Source: Muribaculaceae bacterium (GTDB taxonomy: Bacteria; Bacteroidota; Bacteroidia; Bacteroidales; Muribaculaceae). From it: 6,369 bases of DNA. How positions within the stretch are numbered: position 1 is the stretch's first letter; each line of letters opens with the position of its first letter. Positions 1 to 6,286 of the stretch are shown here, piece after piece. Where the stretch lies: assembly GCA_029057255.1 (NCBI GenBank), contig JAICZO010000333.1:1-6369 (forward strand). The letters run 5' to 3'. The notes beneath the pieces are model-generated. The model did not search any database. It worked only from the letters and a program-made list of their open reading frames with translations, and was not told where the DNA came from. The translations under genes were made by a program, and so were the position numbers.

Positions 1-15
1 TCTCACACTACTCCA

Positions 16-756
16 ATGGGAAGAGCATTTGAATACCGCAAAGCCCGTAAAATGAAACGCTGGGGCAACATGTCGCGTACCTTCACGCGCATAGGCAAGG
101 AAATAACAATCGCCGCTAAAGCCGGCGGTCCCGACCCCGACACCAACCCCCGTCTGCGCGCTCTCATGCAGAACGCCAAGGCAGCCAACATGCCCAAGGA
201 CACCGTAGAACGCGCCATCAAGAAAGCTACCGAAAAAGACGCAGGCGACTACAAGGAAATCACATACGAGGGATACGGCCCCTTCGGCATCGCTATCTTC
301 GTCGAAGCAGCGACCGACAACAACACCCGCACCGTGGCCAACGTACGCTCGTACTTCAACAAGCACAACGGCAGCCTCGGCACACAGGGCTCGCTCACAT
401 TCCTCTTCGAGCACAAGTGCGTCTTCAAAATCAAGCCCAAAGAAGGTGTAGGCCTCGACGACCTCGAGCTCGAGCTCATCGACTACGGCGTTGACGAACT
501 CGGACACGACGAAGACGAAGACGGAAACGAGCAGGTAGTGCTCTACGGTGCTTTCGAGTCTTACTCACAGATTCAGACATATCTCGAAGAGAACGGATTC
601 GAAATCATCAGCTCGGAGTTCGAACGTATCCCCAACGACCTCAAGGACGTCACCCCCGAGCAGCGCGAGAGCATCAACAAGCTCCTCGAGAAACTCGAAG
701 ACGACGAAGACGTGCAGAACGTATTCCACAACATGCGCGAAGAAGACGAGGAATAA
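16..756 (+). CDS. yebC: YebC/PmpR (TACO1) family protein
   Basis: This encodes a cytoplasmic YebC/TACO1-family protein of 246 aa, the usual full length. Family members were long annotated as DNA-binding transcriptional regulators. More recent work on relatives links them to the ribosome and to translation through proline-rich stretches; which role applies here cannot be read from the sequence. What is seen: an N-terminal basic helical segment (residues 1-35, starting MGRAFEYRKARKMKRW, the Bacteroidetes form of the N-terminus), the hallmark AGGPDPDTNPRLR at 36-48, NMPKDTVERAIKKA at 58-71, and the YEGYGPFGIAIFVEA block from 84. The C-terminus is very acidic (EREEDEE-like, ending REEDEE). The ATG at 16 is chosen because the family signature begins right there; the later ATGs at 52 and 70 would remove conserved residues. 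No Shine-Dalgarno is visible in the 15 nt upstream, and the promoter lies outside the window. The gene ends at its own terminator, so it is not cotranscribed with the hydrolase downstream. Confidence 0.96.
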   Translation: MGRAFEYRKARKMKRWGNMSRTFTRIGKEITIAAKAGGPDPDTNPRLRALMQNAKAANMPKDTVERAIKKATEKDAGDYKEITYEGYGPFGIAIFVEAATDNNTRTVANVRSYFNKHNGSLGTQGSLTFLFEHKCVFKIKPKEGVGLDDLELELIDYGVDELGHDEDEDGNEQVVLYGAFESYSQIQTYLEENGFEIISSEFERIPNDLKDVTPEQRESINKLLEKLEDDEDVQNVFHNMREEDEE

Positions 757-780
757 TCCTCACGTCAGACACGATAAACG

Positions 781-813
781 AGAGAGCCGGACACATCACC
801 GGCTCTCTTTTTT
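781..813 (+). terminator. Rho-independent terminator of yebC
   Basis: A perfect 10-bp stem (781-790 AGAGAGCCGG with 799-808 CCGGCTCTCT) closes an 8-nt loop and runs into a T-tract ending at 813. It begins 25 nt after the yebC stop codon. The T-tract continues directly into the TTTG box of the next promoter. Confidence 0.93.
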
Positions 814-841
814 GATTATACCTGAATAATCGCTATATTTG
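811..841 (+). promoter_or_regulatory. Bacteroidetes-type sigma-ABfr promoter for the GH128-like gene
   Basis: TTTG at 811-814 and TATATTTG at 834-841 match the established Bacteroides -33 (TTTG) and -7 (TAnnTTTG) elements, with a 19-bp spacer that is within the normal range. Transcription would start a few bases after 841, giving a 5' leader of roughly 30 nt before the ATG at 877. The -33 box uses the last T's of the yebC terminator. The -7 box sits inside the longer string GCTATATTTGCAC (832-844), which recurs almost exactly at the second promoter of the window. Confidence 0.85.
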
Positions 842-876
842 CACGACAGATATCACAATTCATCATCAGACATACT

Positions 877-2901
877 ATGAAAAAATACCTCTTAGCTATC
901 GCTGTCGCATGCGGCGCCATCTCTGCAAGCGCCGACATAACAGTCAGCGACAGCAAAACACTTGAGACCCTCACCGAGCCTGCCGAGATTTCGGCCAAAG
1001 GCATACTGCATCTCACATCAAAGACACCCCTGGGCGAAAACGCTGCCGTGAAAATAGCAGCGGGCGGCATGGTGACATTCGAGAGCCTCCCCTGCTCGAA
1101 GATTACAGCCGACATGCTCGCAAAAATCACTCTCGAAGGCCGCGCTTACGACCCCGCCAAAGACCGTCTTGCCGTCTACGGCAACGGCTCAGCCATCGTG
1201 GCCGACGGATGCCTCGAGCCGCTGACAATCTACAACGCCGCCAACTGCACAGGCGAGAAGATGGTGTGCGACATCGACATCTACTACCGCGGCACCCTGC
1301 TCAAGAAAGATAACTTCCTCGAGCAGATCAGCCTTGAGGCCTTCGACAACAACATACGCTCGTTCCGCCTCAAGAAAGGATACTCCTGCACCTTCGCCAA
1401 CAACCCCGACGGCACGGGATTCTCGCGCAACTTCGTGGCCGCGGAGGACGACATCGTTTTCGACGAGATGCCTGAAGGCCTCGAGTTCGCGTCGTTCATC
1501 CGCGTATGCCGCTACGACTGGCCCGGCAAGCGAGGATGGAGCGGCGGCGGTACAAACCACCCCGAGCTCACACGCTCAAGCTGGTACTACAGCTGGGGCG
1601 CAAGCGACGAGAGCCCGATGGACTATCAGTTCATCCCCATGCGCCACAACCGCTGGTGGGACGGATGGGACAAAATCGGCTCGCGCACCAACACATCGTG
1701 CGTGCTCGGCTTCAACGAACCTGACCACGCCGACCAGGCCGACATGGGCGTGAACAGAGCCATCGACATGTGGCCCGAGATGATGAAGTCGGGCCTCCGC
1801 ATCGGCTCACCTGCTCCCGACGCCATCAACAAGCAGTGGCTCAAGGACTTCCTCAAGGCTGCCGACTCGCTCAACTACCGCGTTGACTTCGTCGCGACAC
1901 ACATGTACTGGAACTCCCAGACTCCCACCGGACTCACCGACAACATCAACAACCTCTGCGAGAAATCGTACGGCGGACGCCCCATGTGGATTACCGAGTG
2001 GAACAACGGCGCCAACTGGACTCACGAGGCATGGCCCGATAAAGAGGGCAAGCGCCGCGACGCCGAATTCAACATCCTCCTCGACGAAGACGGCAACGAG
2101 ACAACCGTAAGCCGTCCCCACACCGAGGCAAACTCCGCCAAGCAGACCGAATGGCTCGCCGCAATGCTCCAGGCCTTCGACGACTGCAAATGGCTCGAGC
2201 GCCACTCAATCTACAACTGGGTCGAGGACGCACGCTCGGTAGTGCTTGACGTCAACGTAGGCAAAGACCCCGAGACTGGCAAGACCATCAACGAGAGCCG
2301 TCTGACTCCCGCCGGCAAGGTGTTCGAGGCATTCAACTCTCGCCCCGGCTTCCGCTCCGACGCCCAGTACATCCACACATGCCGCGCCGTGCCCCCGGTA
2401 CCCAAGCAGGTACTCCAGAACGCATCGCGCATCCGCATCGACCTGCTCGACACCAACGGCGAGACCGCCAAGGGATATGTGGCAGAGCGACGCTTCGGCA
2501 AAGGCACATGGGAAGAAGTCGGCTCTATCGAGTATGGCGTGGACTACAAGTACGGCAAGACCTGCTCGTTCATTGACCGCGACATGACTCCCGGCACCCG
2601 CGAGTACCGCTTCAAAGCCATCTACTACAAGGACGGCCAGACTAAATCAATCAACTCGCGCCGCGTCAAGGTCGAGATAGAGGCGGCCGGCATCGCCGAC
2701 GTAGCCGATACCGAAGGCATCCGATTCTACGCCCGGGACGGCAAGCTCTGCATCGAGAGCGACGTCGACGGCTGCGACACCATCTACCGCATCGACGGCA
2801 CCGTGGCTCGCAACATCAGCTACAGCGCCGACTGCGTCACCGTAATCGACGACCTCAGCCGCGGCATCTACATCTTCCGCGGTCGCAAGGCAGCTCTCTG
2901 A
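877..2901 (+). CDS. Secreted GH128-like glycoside hydrolase, multidomain
   Basis: This is a 674-aa exported protein. Residues 1-19 form a signal peptide (MKKYLLAIAVAC...ASA, likely cleaved before D20). Residues about 113-190 look like a betagamma-crystallin Greek-key region: Y119-x6-G126, the NNIRSF block at 158-163, and GYSCTFANNPDGTGFSRNF at 168-186. Residues about 230-490 resemble the 'glycosyl hydrolase catalytic core' of GH128 (PF11790), a TIM barrel: SSWYYSWG at 234-241, GFNEPD with E281 as likely acid/base, VATHMYWN, and MWITEWN with E374 as likely nucleophile. Known GH128 enzymes cleave beta-1,3-glucans, so that is the predicted substrate. Residues about 510-600 look Fn3-like (AERRFGKGTWEEVGS, REYRFKAIYY). 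The last ~60 residues end DDLSRGIYIFRGRKAAL, resembling a C-terminal type 9 secretion sorting domain. There are 14 cysteines after the signal peptide. The gene is monocistronic between its own promoter and terminator. The hydrolase call is firm, the glucan substrate moderate, and the accessory domains and export route are inferences. Confidence 0.86.
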   Translation: MKKYLLAIAVACGAISASADITVSDSKTLETLTEPAEISAKGILHLTSKTPLGENAAVKIAAGGMVTFESLPCSKITADMLAKITLEGRAYDPAKDRLAVYGNGSAIVADGCLEPLTIYNAANCTGEKMVCDIDIYYRGTLLKKDNFLEQISLEAFDNNIRSFRLKKGYSCTFANNPDGTGFSRNFVAAEDDIVFDEMPEGLEFASFIRVCRYDWPGKRGWSGGGTNHPELTRSSWYYSWGASDESPMDYQFIPMRHNRWWDGWDKIGSRTNTSCVLGFNEPDHADQADMGVNRAIDMWPEMMKSGLRIGSPAPDAINKQWLKDFLKAADSLNYRVDFVATHMYWNSQTPTGLTDNINNLCEKSYGGRPMWITEWNNGANWTHEAWPDKEGKRRDAEFNILLDEDGNETTVSRPHTEANSAKQTEWLAAMLQAFDDCKWLERHSIYNWVEDARSVVLDVNVGKDPETGKTINESRLTPAGKVFEAFNSRPGFRSDAQYIHTCRAVPPVPKQVLQNASRIRIDLLDTNGETAKGYVAERRFGKGTWEEVGSIEYGVDYKYGKTCSFIDRDMTPGTREYRFKAIYYKDGQTKSINSRRVKVEIEAAGIADVADTEGIRFYARDGKLCIESDVDGCDTIYRIDGTVARNISYSADCVTVIDDLSRGIYIFRGRKAAL

Positions 2902-2925
2902 CAAGAGACTGACAAATAACACCGA

Positions 2926-2969
2926 CAAGGCATAAAAGCGTGCAATAACGTTTTTATGCCTTGCTTTTT
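2926..2969 (+). terminator. Rho-independent terminator of the GH128-like gene
   Basis: A 16-bp stem pairs 2926-2941 (CAAGGCATAAAAGCGT) with 2948-2963 (ACGTTTTTATGCCTTG). It has one G-T wobble (2938/2951) and a 6-nt loop GCAATA. A run of five T's (2965-2969) follows after one C. It lies 24 nt after the stop codon at 2901. The last four bases of the stem form part of the next promoter. Confidence 0.9.
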
Positions 2970-2991
2970 ATGCGCCAAATAGCTAATTTTG
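2960..2991 (+). promoter_or_regulatory. Promoter of the kinase-glycosyltransferase operon
   Basis: TAATTTTG at 2984-2991 matches the Bacteroidetes -7 element TAnnTTTG. A weaker -33 element, CTTG (2960-2963, three of four bases), lies 20 bp upstream at the closing end of the preceding terminator stem. The surrounding string GCTAATTTTGCAC (2982-2994) differs from the first promoter of the window (GCTATATTTGCAC) at a single position. The G of the -7 box is only 6 nt from the ATG at 2998, leaving essentially no 5' leader. Confidence 0.75.
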
Positions 2992-2997
2992 CACATC

Positions 2998-4215
2998 ATG
3001 GCAAATATCTATGAACTGCGGAGATACGGCAAAATCGCTTTCCTCATGGCCTCGGCGGCCGTGGCGGCGGTTTTCCTGTACTTCTCCAACGGACTCATCC
3101 GCGACCTGTCGGCTGTCGAGAGGGAGCGCATGCAGCTCTGGGCCGACGCCACAAAGGAGATAGTGGCATCGACTATGGCCGACGACTCCGGCGCCGGCAC
3201 CGACATCGACTTCCTGCTCGGCATCATACAGAGCAACACCACAATACCGGTACTGCTCACCGACAGCGACGGCAACATCCTGCAGCAGCGAAACTTCGAG
3301 CTGCCGGAGCCTGACGAGACCGCCGCTCTCGGCCTGCCCTCGACGCCCGGAAACATCGAGTACCTGCGGCGCAAGCTCGCCGACCTGTCAGGCTCGCCGA
3401 ACATGATAGAAATAGAAATCGCCCCGGGAGTATCGCAATACCTCTACTACGAAGACTCTACCCTGCTCCGGCGGCTGAGCGTCTTCCCCTACATACTCCT
3501 GCTGGTCATGCTGTCGTTCATCGCCGTGGTGTACTTCGCCGTGCTGTCGACAAAGAAAGCGGAGCAGAACAAGGTGTGGGTGGGCCTGTCGAAAGAGACG
3601 GCGCATCAGCTCGGCACACCCATATCGTCGCTCATGGCATGGATGGAGCTGCTGCCCGACATGGGCGTCGACCCCGACACTCTTGTGGAGATGAACAAAG
3701 ACGTCAACCGACTCAGCACCATAGCCTCGCGATTCTCGAAGATAGGCTCGGCGCCCGCCATGACCGAGGCCGACATCAACACCGTGGTCGGCGAGGCGGT
3801 CGGATATATGTCGACACGCATATCGCCGCGCATCAGACTGTCGTGCACACCCTACTCCGACACCCTCCCGGTGATGTCATGCGCGCCGCTGCTCGAGTGG
3901 GTCATAGAGAACCTTATCAAGAACGCCGTCGACGCCATGGACGGCACCGGAAGCATATCGGTGTCGATAGGCGCCACTCCCGTAGCCGCATATATCGAAG
4001 TCTCCGACACCGGCAAGGGCATAAGCCGCAAGAACCACAAGACGGTATTCAACCCCGGATACACAACAAAGAGCCGCGGTTGGGGACTCGGCCTCACGCT
4101 CGCCAAGAGAATTATCGAACAATACCACAACGGAAGGATATACATCAAACAGTCGGCGCCCGGCGCGGGCACCACATTCCGCATCGACCTGCCAAGGAAC
4201 CTCAGACTACGCTGA
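2998..4215 (+). CDS. Membrane sensor histidine kinase
   Basis: This is a 405-aa two-component sensor kinase of the inner membrane. TM1 spans about 12-30 after a basic N-terminus (MANIYELRRYGK). A periplasmic sensor region of about 125 residues follows, with a PAS/Cache-like strand IPVLLTDSDGNIL at 83-95. TM2 spans about 163-183. Only ~20 residues, with no room for a HAMP domain, separate TM2 from the H-box KETAHQLGTPISSL, where H203 is the phospho-acceptor. The ATPase domain shows an N-box (ENLIKNAVDAM, 304-314), G1 (SDTGKGI, 336-342), an F-box-like FNPGYTTK and G2 (GWGLGL, 361-366). The H-box carries Q204 instead of the usual acidic residue after the histidine. The ATG at 2998 is preferred: the in-frame TTG at 2989 falls inside the -7 promoter box, and the ATG at codon 16 would remove the basic N-terminus before TM1. 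No response regulator is present in the window. A GT4-like gene begins 5 nt downstream, so the two are almost certainly cotranscribed. The signal sensed is unknown. Confidence 0.93.
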   Translation: MANIYELRRYGKIAFLMASAAVAAVFLYFSNGLIRDLSAVERERMQLWADATKEIVASTMADDSGAGTDIDFLLGIIQSNTTIPVLLTDSDGNILQQRNFELPEPDETAALGLPSTPGNIEYLRRKLADLSGSPNMIEIEIAPGVSQYLYYEDSTLLRRLSVFPYILLLVMLSFIAVVYFAVLSTKKAEQNKVWVGLSKETAHQLGTPISSLMAWMELLPDMGVDPDTLVEMNKDVNRLSTIASRFSKIGSAPAMTEADINTVVGEAVGYMSTRISPRIRLSCTPYSDTLPVMSCAPLLEWVIENLIKNAVDAMDGTGSISVSIGATPVAAYIEVSDTGKGISRKNHKTVFNPGYTTKSRGWGLGLTLAKRIIEQYHNGRIYIKQSAPGAGTTFRIDLPRNLRLR

Positions 4216-4220
4216 ACGCT

Positions 4221-5255
4221 ATGAGAATACTGCACATACTCTTCAATCTCGCCACGGGCGGCACCGAGACTATGATGATTGACATCATGAACTGCCAGCG
4301 CCGTGCAGGTCACGACGTCGGGCTGCTGCTGATAAATGCGGGACACCGCGAGTCGATGCTCGACGCTCTCGACCCGGGCGTAAGCGTCATGAGACTAAAC
4401 CGCCCCACCGGCAGCAAGAACCCATTATGGCTGTGGCGCTACAACAGAGCCATCGCCCGATTCCGCCCCGACGCCGTGCACATACACAACAAGAAGGCGC
4501 TCGGCATGCTATACGGTCCCCGCAAGTACAAGGTGGTCTTCACATACCACTGCAACGGCGACGCCAACCCCTACGCAGGGCGCGCCGACATCCTGTGCGC
4601 CATCTCGCAGACGGTGGCGGCCGACACGCGCAGCCGCGGCGAGGGCGACCCCACGGTGGTGTTGAACGGCATCGACACCTTGGCTGTGCCGCAACGCGAC
4701 CCCGCGAGACCGGCCGGCAACCCCGTGCGCATAGTGCAGATAGGCTCGCTCAAACATGAAATAAAAGGCCAGCACATAACGCTGCAAGCGCTCGCCGCGA
4801 TGCGTCACCGCGACGTCGCCGTCGACTTCATCGGCGAGGGTCCCTCGCGGCAGATGCTCGAGAGCCTTGCCGCCGAGCTTGGCGTGGCCGACAGAGTCAG
4901 GTTCTGCGGCGCAATATCGCGCGCCGAGCTCTACGCCTCGCTGCCGTCATACGACATAGGCCTGCTGCCATCGCTCGACGAAGGCTTCGGCCTTGCCCTT
5001 GCCGAGCCTATGGCCGCCGGGCTGCCCGTTGTCTGCACCGACCTGCCGGGGCCTATGGAGCTTGTCAGAGCCGCCGGCACGGGCACGTCATTCCGATGCG
5101 GCGACGCGTCGTCGCTCGCCTCCGCCATCGACACAGTCATCGACGACTACCCGTCGATGCTGGCCGACGCCGTGGCCGCACGCAAAGCGGTGACCCGGAA
5201 CTTCGACATCCGTGCCACCGCCGACAATTACGTCGATATATACCGCCGTCAGTAG
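4221..5255 (+). CDS. GT4-like (GT-B) glycosyltransferase
   Basis: This is a 344-aa cytoplasmic glycosyltransferase with the two-domain GT-B layout of family GT4 (glycosyl transferases group 1). It would transfer a sugar from a nucleotide-sugar donor to a glycan or lipid acceptor, for example in capsule, exopolysaccharide or LPS assembly. Seen in the N-terminal half: MRILHILFNLATGGTE with the GGxE loop at 13-16, the strand DAVHIHNKKALG, FTYHCNGD, and the linker VVLNGID. In the C-terminal half: the strand IVQIGSLKHEIKGQH at 172-185, VDFIGEGPSRQMLE, and the E-x7-E motif EGFGLALAE with E254 and E262, which in this family contacts the donor, followed by AAGLPVVCTD. The start is the ATG at 4221, where family homology begins. 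The same frame stays open for 215 codons upstream, but that part is a shadow of the kinase gene. The 5-nt gap to the kinase stop suggests translational coupling. Its 3' end overlaps the convergent PCMD gene by 7 bp. The donor and acceptor sugars cannot be told from the sequence. Confidence 0.93.
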   Translation: MRILHILFNLATGGTETMMIDIMNCQRRAGHDVGLLLINAGHRESMLDALDPGVSVMRLNRPTGSKNPLWLWRYNRAIARFRPDAVHIHNKKALGMLYGPRKYKVVFTYHCNGDANPYAGRADILCAISQTVAADTRSRGEGDPTVVLNGIDTLAVPQRDPARPAGNPVRIVQIGSLKHEIKGQHITLQALAAMRHRDVAVDFIGEGPSRQMLESLAAELGVADRVRFCGAISRAELYASLPSYDIGLLPSLDEGFGLALAEPMAAGLPVVCTDLPGPMELVRAAGTGTSFRCGDASSLASAIDTVIDDYPSMLADAVAARKAVTRNFDIRATADNYVDIYRRQ

Positions 5256-6205
5256 ACAAGTCCCACGTTGTCAATCCACAAAGTGGTGCCTGGAGTACCG
5301 GTGTAAGGCTCGCCGCTGCCCGACGAGAACATAACCACAAGGTGTGTCGGGGTTGCGTCGGCGCTTTCCCACCCCACTTCCCTGACGGGCACCATCTTGC
5401 CATGCGAGTTGCGGGCATAGTAGCTCTTGCCCTCGGGGATAAGCCCCATGCCGGACTTATATCCGGGCTGAGCCGTGATGTCGCCGTAGCGCACCTTCAG
5501 GCGGTGGTCGTTGATCCATCCCGATGTCGAGCGTCCGAGCAGCTCGCGTCCCGTACCGACACGCTTGGCCATTATATTTCCGTCGGCATCCTCCCACCTG
5601 CGCTGCAGATAGATGATGACTTCGGCCTTGTCCTTGCCGGGTACGGTCTTCGTCTTGCCGAAGCCGCTCGAGTATATCATGTTTCCTGCCGGGATGTACA
5701 GTTTATAGTCATATCGCAGAGCCTTGGGGCGCTTGCTGAACGGTATGCCGACCTCCATCTTCGAGTAAGGGTCCGAGGTCGACTTTATAGGCTCCAGCAT
5801 CTTGCCTAAAAAGACAGTGCCGGCCACAAGCACATCGATGTCGACGATGCCGAGCGCCTTGCACACCTCCATCATCGTTGTGAGTTTAGCACATCGGTTG
5901 CCTGCCGAGCGCTCGTCGGGAAAAACAGCATTGCTGACCTTGGTGACACCCATCACCTTGGCCATGACGTTCGATGACGCCCAGGGCGAGCCGCCCGAGT
6001 TGACATAGGGCCGGTCACCGTTGATTGTAGCGTTGGGGCCGATAGCGTAGCATTGCTTCTCCTGACCGCCGAGCACACGCGACTCCTTGATATTGCGGGT
6101 TATCCAGCTGTTGAAGTCTCCGAAAGGCAGCATCTCTACGCGCTGCGCGCTGATTCCCGTCATGGCAGACAGGCTAAGTATTGCGGCGATGAATAATTTT
6201 TTCAT
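5249..6205 (-). CDS. Secreted PCMD-domain protein
   Basis: This is a 318-aa exported protein. Residues 1-20 form a signal peptide (MKKLFIAAILSLSAMTGISA, cleaved before Q21). The rest resembles the PCMD domain (PF13201, 'putative carbohydrate metabolism domain'), a Bacteroidetes family with a beta-sandwich fold and no established biochemical activity. Matching features in order are FGDFNSW (28-34), SPWASSNVMA (73-82), TKVSNAVFPD (88-97), VGIPFSKRPKALRYDYK (152-168), the VVMFSSGSGEPYTGTPG block, and the terminal LWIDNVGLVY. A role in binding or processing glycans is suggested only by the family name and by fold resemblance to carbohydrate-binding sandwiches. No lipobox cysteine is present, so it is probably periplasmic or secreted rather than a lipoprotein. 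No TAnnTTTG promoter and no Shine-Dalgarno lie upstream, so it may depend on transcription from the partial gene to its right. The stop at 5249-5251 lies inside the end of the glycosyltransferase gene on the other strand. Confidence 0.85.
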   Translation of the reverse strand: MKKLFIAAILSLSAMTGISAQRVEMLPFGDFNSWITRNIKESRVLGGQEKQCYAIGPNATINGDRPYVNSGGSPWASSNVMAKVMGVTKVSNAVFPDERSAGNRCAKLTTMMEVCKALGIVDIDVLVAGTVFLGKMLEPIKSTSDPYSKMEVGIPFSKRPKALRYDYKLYIPAGNMIYSSGFGKTKTVPGKDKAEVIIYLQRRWEDADGNIMAKRVGTGRELLGRSTSGWINDHRLKVRYGDITAQPGYKSGMGLIPEGKSYYARNSHGKMVPVREVGWESADATPTHLVVMFSSGSGEPYTGTPGTTLWIDNVGLVY

Positions 6206-6224
6206 AAGAGAGATGTTATTAGTG

Positions 6225-6242
6225 TTTGTAACCGTTTTGTAA
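6225..6242 (-). repeat. Tandem heptamer TTACAAA x2 upstream of the PCMD gene
   Basis: Reading the minus strand, TTACAAA occurs at 6242-6236 and again at 6231-6225. The two start 11 bp apart, about one helical turn, and end 20 bp before the PCMD start codon. The arrangement is compatible with a regulator site on one face of the DNA, or with an AT-rich ribosome-access region. With only two 7-bp copies, chance is not excluded. Confidence 0.35.
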
Positions 6243-6286
6243 TATTAAAAACACCCTCGCCGCCGCACCTGTTCGGCAGTTAAGAT

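Noticed and set aside
901..915. Cys12 in the hydrolase signal peptide as a lipoprotein lipobox (AVAC).
   Set aside because: The hydrophobic stretch before it is too short, position -3 is Ala rather than Leu, and a good signal peptidase I site (ASA before D20) follows.
1189..2205. Several antisense open frames of 82-132 codons under the hydrolase gene.
   Set aside because: They are low-complexity Val/Ala/Gly-rich translations typical of the reverse of C-ending codons, with no start signals or family resemblance.
2989..2997. In-frame TTG start that would lengthen the kinase by three residues.
   Set aside because: It lies within the -7 promoter box, so it would probably not be transcribed; the ATG at 2998 fits the family N-terminus.
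3576..4220. A 215-codon open stretch in the glycosyltransferase frame upstream of its ATG, suggesting an N-terminally extended protein or fusion.
   Set aside because: It lies entirely over the well-supported kinase gene in another frame and is rich in Arg, His and Gly, as expected from a shifted reading of C-ending codons. The GT4 family N-terminus begins exactly at the ATG at 4221.
3852..4346. A 164-codon antisense open frame across the kinase/glycosyltransferase junction.
   Set aside because: It has no recognisable domain, no promoter, and opposes two strongly supported genes. It is explained by high GC and biased codon use.
5255..5286. Small inverted repeats (GACAA/TTGTC and CCAC/GTGG) just after the glycosyltransferase as a terminator.
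   Set aside because: The stems are 4-5 bp with no T-tract, and the bases encode the conserved C-terminal block of the PCMD protein.
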